Assembly (NCBI GenBank): GCA_029237695.1
Contig: JAQRGA010000040.1
Coordinates: forward strand, 1 to 64,000
Length of the DNA stretch: 64,000 bases
Origin: Conchocele bisecta
Lineage: Eukaryota; Mollusca; Bivalvia; Lucinida; Thyasiridae
Direction: 5' to 3'
The number at the start of each line of letters is the position of its first letter. Position 1 is the first letter of the stretch. Shown here piece after piece: positions 58,847-64,000 of this stretch. A program made the position numbers and the translations under genes. The notes beneath the pieces are model-generated. The model did no database searches, was not told the origin of the DNA, and saw only the letters and a program-made list of their open reading frames with translations.

Positions 58847-60045
58847 TATACTAATATTCTCTATATTTCGCCGGCAAAAATGGACATTAAAATATGAACA
58901 ACAGACGACACACCTGTACTGTATAAAGGAGTACGGTATATTATATGTCGGTCGGTTATTGGACAATTACACCCATTCATGGAGCAGGAAGTTTCGTGAA
59001 TATCAAATAACACGGCACGTATTCAAGTGTATTCATCCGCTCTCCCACACCGCAGTTACGTCATGGGTTTGGGGCTCAATGTCACATATGCAATTGTTTG
59101 CAGTTAATTTGAAACTATAGTCGTGTTATATATGCATGTACTGGCGAACGTAAATGCATAGCTTGTGTGCAGATATGCCAGGTTTTATTTATGATAGTGT
59201 CATGTCTGTTGAAAGGGTCGGCCAGTTTTGACTTATGGGACAGACACTTTAATTGTTGAACAGCAATGACTGTATTCCTATTCTTTATTGCAGGCATCAG
59301 AGTGGCAGGCAGTTGAGAGGCGTGTACCGTATGTACTAGACAATGCCAACTGGTATAGAACTAGAGGATCTTACACGAGTGGTGATGTAATATGATATTT
59401 ATTAAACAAGTTTACTGATTTCATAAGAAACGATGCTATGCCGAGTTTCTTAGGAAATAAGTCAACCAGTTTAATAAATGCTCGGTTCTATTTATTGCAC
59501 AAGCACATCATTGCATAAGCACGTACATTGAAGTCATACTGGTCATCACGTCTGTTTCTTTAATAGCTAATTTGCATTTTTTTTACACTAGTGCAATTTG
59601 TTTTTATTACTCTCTGTTATTACACTGTGAATGCCAATTTTATACAATAAATTATGCTCTCGAGTAAGGTACTAAGCACACCAGACGTCCAATTTAGGCT
59701 TATACACCAACCAATGTCTTACCTACTGGTCCGAGAGGGTGGAAAAGTGAATTGGTTTAACGTCCCAGCAACAGCTAATGTCATATAGCGACGGGGCTTC
59801 AGTTTGAAGGCTCATCCGAAAGACCAGTGTGATTGAAATATTATTTAAGTTGAAAGGGTTTAATGTCCCAGAAACAGCTAAGTTCGTATAGAGACAGAAC
59901 CTCGGTTTCAAGTCGTCCGACAGACCAGTAGGATGGAAACTACTGAAAGTATTGTTCATGCCTAAGGTGAAGATTAAACTCGCCACCACCGGTATTGAAA
60001 TCCAATATTGTATTGTATCCCTCCGAGTGTTGTTTGTTTGTTTGT
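58847..60045. other. No gene; one foldback and degenerate SINE-like copies
   Basis: 59398-59483 is an imperfect hairpin (ATTAAACAAGTTTACTGATT / CAACCAGTTTAATAAA), similar to 22370-22420. 59750-59910 has two degenerate GTTTAACGTCCCAGCAACAG copies. Confidence 0.55.
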
Positions 60046-60162
60046 TGTTGGTGTTTAACGGCCTATCAACAGCTAATGTCATTTAAGGCAGGGCCAACGG
60101 GAGGGGATGGAGTGCGGCGCAGCAACCCACATGTAGAAACGTCTAATTCCCAGAGTTATGTA
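60046..60162 (+). repeat. SINE-like repeat, partial copy
   Basis: GTGTTTAACGGCCTATCAAC then AGCTAATGTCATTTAAGG; the downstream part is missing. Confidence 0.6.
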
Positions 60163-60950
60163 CAGTGGAACCTCTCTATAAACAGATCTTCTCTAAACCG
60201 GACACAATGGAGACCTCACAGGGTGTCCGGTTTGGAGAAGCTCCACTCTAAATCAGGCATATGGACACCGCAAAACAGGTATATGTGGTTTGCGATCATG
60301 AACAGACGTTATCAATGGTGAGAGATGACAATAAACACATACAATTTAGCAGACGTAGTATGTGTGTCCGGTTTAGAGAAGTTCTGCTGTATTGTTTTGC
60401 CGATATGAAGGAGACAATTTTGTGGACTTATCATGTCCCAGCCACGGGATTGTTGTACTCCGGTTCCACCTATGGGCATTTCTGCAATCAATTTCCCCAT
60501 TAACATGAAATTGCAGATACCGTGGAACCTAAACCGGACACACTGGGAGGTCTCCGGGGTGTCCGATTTAGAGACGTTTCACTGTAAATTATGTATTGGA
60601 TCAGTCCTAACCATAGTTGTGTGCTATGCGATCATGAACAGGCATTATAACCCGAGATAAATGATCAACAAACCCATCAAAATCAGAAAACAGAAGTTTT
60701 CTTTGGGTCCGGTTTAGAGAGGTTCCACAATATTAGTAACGAATGCACCTATCAATGACACGAAGAAACATCTGTGATATTATGTTTGGTGAATTTGGTC
60801 ATTTATCTCAGGTGATAATGTCTGTTCGTGATCACATAGCACACGACTATGACTCAGAATGATCAAATGTCTGATTTAGAATGAAACATCTTTAAGCCGG
60901 ACACCCTGGGGGACCTCGCAGGGTGTCCTGTTTAGATATGTTTCACTGTA
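60163..60950. mobile_element. Cluster of three pogo/Tigger-like MITEs
   Basis: Copies at 60163-60390, 60521-60729 and 60765-60950 (inverted) share CAGTGGAACCTCTCTAAACC ends, an inner GGTGTCCGGTTTAGAGA and the interior GCGATCATGAACAG. Confidence 0.85.
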
Positions 60951-60984
60951 CTAGGAACTAACGCACCTATCATTGTGAGTGCTG

Positions 60985-61189
60985 GTGCACAATTTCTGAG
61001 TTTAGATTGTAACCTAATTGTTTTACGTGTAAAGAGGTTATAATTCTTATTTCACATCCAAACTGTATGTTGTTATCACTCAGTTGAATCGTCTCGACGA
61101 GGTGGCTCGATTGAGTGGCAACCGTAGAGACGTTTCAACCGAGTGGTAACAACATGAGGGGGTGGGGGGGGGGGGGGGGGGGGGGGGGG

Positions 61190-61221
<32 letters not shown>

Positions 61222-61345
61222 AAGAGGTACGGGCGGGGGTGGTCAAATGAGAAAATTGCAATATTTGTATTTTAGAAAGTTAACGAGCATGTGCGTCTCA
61301 TTTACAATTGAGAATCCACACCCCCTCTAGAACTAAATTCTGCAT
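60985..61345. repeat. Repeat related to 54608 with long poly-G tract
   Basis: GAGTTTAGATTGTAACC, TTTTACGTGTAAAGAGG and GAGTGGTAACAACATG match 54640-54740. Runs of G covering about 61156-61221, broken by one A, follow. Confidence 0.8.
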
Positions 61346-62937
61346 CGCGTACTATACCCCCGGATTTCAAAATCATTTCATATTTTACTTTTACAAATGG
61401 ATTATTGATTTTATTCATTACTAAATAGGGAACAAAGGTTACACAAATATATATACAAATTAAACATTCACGTATTTGAGCTGCAAATGAATTTTCAACT
61501 TTATGATGGTATTAGGGATTTGGAGATAAATTCAGTTACTAGCCATGCCAACACGCCACCCACATTGAGCTGAACGAGACAACCGTAGACTGACGACAGG
61601 TGTTCCAGGCGACAGGCTGTGTTTACAGGCTACTGGTATTGATTATCATGAAAGTACTTGTGGTTGTATAAAACCCGGTATATGACACAGGTGAAGTGTG
61701 ACCAGAAATCATAAACACTGGTGGAAGATGTACCACTCAAAAACTTTACCGCACAATTATAAACATTTGACCTTGGGCACATGGGCTGCATGGGTGAGCT
61801 ATAGACTGAAACTATAAGCTGTCAACAGCTAAGATCATTTTAGGCTGGGTTATCGGGGTCGAATACCATATTTCACCTGTTGCGATGGTGGGAAAATCCC
61901 AAAATCAGAACTGAATATTTAAGAAAAACTATATATTCCGCCCTGAAATTAGAATAGCATTACCTGGTGCCAGGTCCTCACCACACCAGAGCCACTCACC
62001 CCTACTCTCTAAAAGTAATAAGATTAGTACTAATCTTACTACTTTAATAATGGATATAACCGGATTCAACTCGTACTACAGAAAGCCAAAAATGTACCCG
62101 AGGGTCAAACCAGGGACATCAGGATTGTGGTTTTGTTTGTTGGGGTTTAACGGCCTATCAACAGCTATGGTCATTTAAGGCCGGGTCAATGGGTTTAGTA
62201 CTAAATCCCATATCTTACCTGTACAAGTACATGTCCATGTTCAAGTACATGTACAAACGGGGGAAAAACGCATCGTTAAATCACCCACCTCATGCTCCCT
62301 ATAAACCAGCATAGGAGTGACAATGAATTGTTACTGGGCAGGATTCAACAGAAAAGGGAATTCCTGCAAATAAAAACAACACAGTAGATATATATAAATA
62401 AACTACATTTGGCCTCATCCAACAACATACAAGTATATGCGATTTACAAACAATAGTGACATTGCAGGCACTGGTACATATGTGAATGTTGTTGCAAGTT
62501 TGTGAATGCTGAAAAGTTTTTAAGATTGAATCTTACATTATTCTGATATTACAGGGGGCATTCAAAAAGTTCTGATATGGAGGCTGTATCTTTTGCATAT
62601 ATTGAGAAACCCTCTTGATTTTTTACTCAAATTTAATGCAAGTGTATCGGAGATGTTCCGCAAGTTTTGCGAAAAACTACACAATACACATATGATATTT
62701 CGTTACTATAGCAACCAATGTTTGGACAAAGTGCGACAACTCCATATCCAATAGATGTTAATTTTATACTAATTAAAAGAGAAATTGACACGTACATTTA
62801 CTAGTGTATACCCGATTCATGTACCGTACATTGATTGTGATACAGTGTAAGTGGCAGCATGATGTACGTCGTCAATAATTATGACATAATCACTTTAAGT
62901 ATAATGACTTAAGGCCCCTCGTACATTTCATCATATC
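61346..62937. other. No gene; SINE-like copies
   Basis: SINE-like copies lie at 61816-62010 and 62140-62290. A segment GGGGGCATTCAAAAAGTTCT at 62554 resembles a transposon end, but no partner was found. No coding motif. Confidence 0.5.
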
Positions 62938-63250
62938 AGTAGCCGGTTTCACCAAAATGGCAAAGTATACTTATCTTGCTAAGTACACTTTGATGGGGAA
63001 ATTTTCAATTTAAGGATAAATTTACTAATTTTTATTACACTTAATTTATTACATTATTCACAGCCATTTTGGCTGTGATAATGTAATAAATTCAGTATAA
63101 TAATTCTGCATATTTTTAATCATCAAATATATGCAGTTGTTAGTTCTATATGAAATAATGCATTTCTGGAAAAATAAATGATTACTCCCTCAAAGTGTAC
63201 TTTGCTAGATAAGTATACTTTTAAATCATAATGAAATCGGCTACTGGTTC
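62938..63250. mobile_element. MITE, GTAGCCGATTTCACC family, copy 2 (inverted)
   Basis: AGTAGCCGGTTTCACCAAAA at the left and AATGAAATCGGCTACTG at the right. The palindromic centre is ATTACATTATTCACAGCC..GGCTGTGATAATGTAATAA. Inverse of 21030-21333 and better preserved. Confidence 0.85.
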
Positions 63251-63479
63251 TAGCTAGCAATACAGGACTGCAATCACATCAAAATTAAGCCATCTAGTTG
63301 TACCTGAGCTGTACTCAGGATCAGCCAGTCAAACTATCTGATTTTGAGTTCCAAGTTCAAGTTTATTCACGGATTATATAAACTGATTGGTTTTATATCC
63401 GTGTACAATTTCAGAATACATTAACCCCTAGAGCGTGGGAAACAAACAATGTCCATTGCTCTTGTTTATGTTTGTGTTT

Positions 63480-63670
63480 TTATTGGTGTTTAATGGCCTA
63501 TCAACAGCTAAGGTCATTTAAGGCCGGGTCAACGGGTTTTATTCCGCAATTAAACTGCTGCATTGGGGGAAAATCCCAAAATCAGAACGAAATATTTACA
63601 TAAAAAAAATATATATATTCAGCTCTGAAATTAGAATAACCTCTCCTGGTGTCAGGTCCATACCACACCA
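63480..63670 (+). repeat. SINE-like repeat, copy at 63.5 kb
   Basis: GTGTTTAATGGCCTATCAAC, AAGGCCGGGTCAACGGG, then CAAAATCAGAACGAAATATT and CTGGTGTCAGGTCCATACC. Confidence 0.7.
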
Positions 63671-63679
63671 ATTTTGTAA

Positions 63680-63806
63680 TTATTTGCAATGGTTTCGCAG
63701 CACTTTACAATCATTTCCATTTCCAAACTATGTTGTTCTTGATATGGAAATTAAAAAAAATAAAATCAGCAGACGACAAATTTAATGGAGCAGTGTAAGG
63801 ATTAAT
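63680..63806. mobile_element. PiggyBac-like MITE fragment
   Basis: CAGCACTTTACAATCATTTC .. CAGCAGACGACAAATTTAAT .. GTGTAAGG matches the right part of 48323-48565. The end is eroded. Confidence 0.6.
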
Positions 63807-63898
63807 ATAGTACATATACAGTAATAGCAGACAATGGTAGTCCTCATATAGAGCAATACATCAATGTCACTGATGAATGTCACACTCAAAAACAGTAA

Positions 63899-64000
63899 CC
63901 CTTACACCGCTATCTTATGTTTTTTGTCGTCTGCCGTTTATTTTCTATTTTCCATTTTATCATCAAAAACATGCTTTGACAGCACTTTAGAATAATTTAC
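63899..64000. mobile_element. PiggyBac-like MITE, cut by window end
   Basis: CCCTTACACCGCTATCTTAT .. AACATGCTTTGACAGCACTT is collinear with the left half of 48323-48565. Confidence 0.85.

Noticed and set aside
61076..61261. Proline-rich or glycine-rich small protein
   Set aside because: It is just the translation of the poly-G tract.
62554..62760. Mariner-like terminus (GGGGGCATTCAAAAAGTTCT)
   Set aside because: No inverted partner and no transposase fragment found nearby.

Overview
This window is nuclear DNA of an animal, most likely a bivalve mollusc. Its one host gene is a spliced eukaryotic gene with GT-AG introns. It also carries many short inverted-repeat elements, SINE-like repeats and AAGGTCAAGGTCA tandem arrays of a kind I associate with bivalve genomes. 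The phylum is an inference; the species cannot be read from the sequence.

Host gene: the last seven coding exons of a cytoplasmic dynein 1 intermediate chain lie on the plus strand between 4315 and 21791. They encode about 310 residues of the C-terminal WD40 propeller, with consistent splice phases, and end at a TGA at 21789-21791. The earlier exons must lie upstream of the window. The first intron present (4462-17464) is dominated by a 10.5 kb minisatellite with a 28 bp unit. The first exon's 3' end and splice donor are part of a 53 bp unit repeated four times.

Mobile DNA: 133-2680 is a decayed hAT-type transposase. 26329-32183 is a 5.9 kb element with long inverted ends and a TTG flanking repeat. 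It carries a broken minus-strand gene with a PIN/XPG-like nuclease region and a cysteine-rich C-terminus, best compared with Academ-type transposons. 32195-35616 is a broken DIRS-type retroelement (reverse transcriptase, RNase H, tyrosine recombinase) abutting that element. 40203-44655 is a 4.5 kb element made largely of two inverted arms (1.29 and 1.61 kb) bounded by the 7 bp repeat TATTAGA. Between and partly within its arms are two convergent small genes, one zinc-finger/coiled-coil and one helix-turn-helix/coiled-coil. I do not recognise this element, and it is the best candidate for an undescribed system. A LINE remnant lies at about 50960-51650 (minus).

The rest, especially 44.7-64 kb, is non-coding and filled with short elements: TTAA-flanked MITEs, pogo/Tigger-like MITEs, hAT-like MITEs, foldback hairpins, a tRNA-derived SINE, a SINE-like family with an internal 26 bp minisatellite, and a poly-G tract of about 65 bp. 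No intact gene was found there.

Many broken frames differ by one base in a homopolymer, and part of the satellite (about 12.3-15.8 kb) is full of random one-base indels. Some of the breakage may therefore be sequencing error rather than decay.
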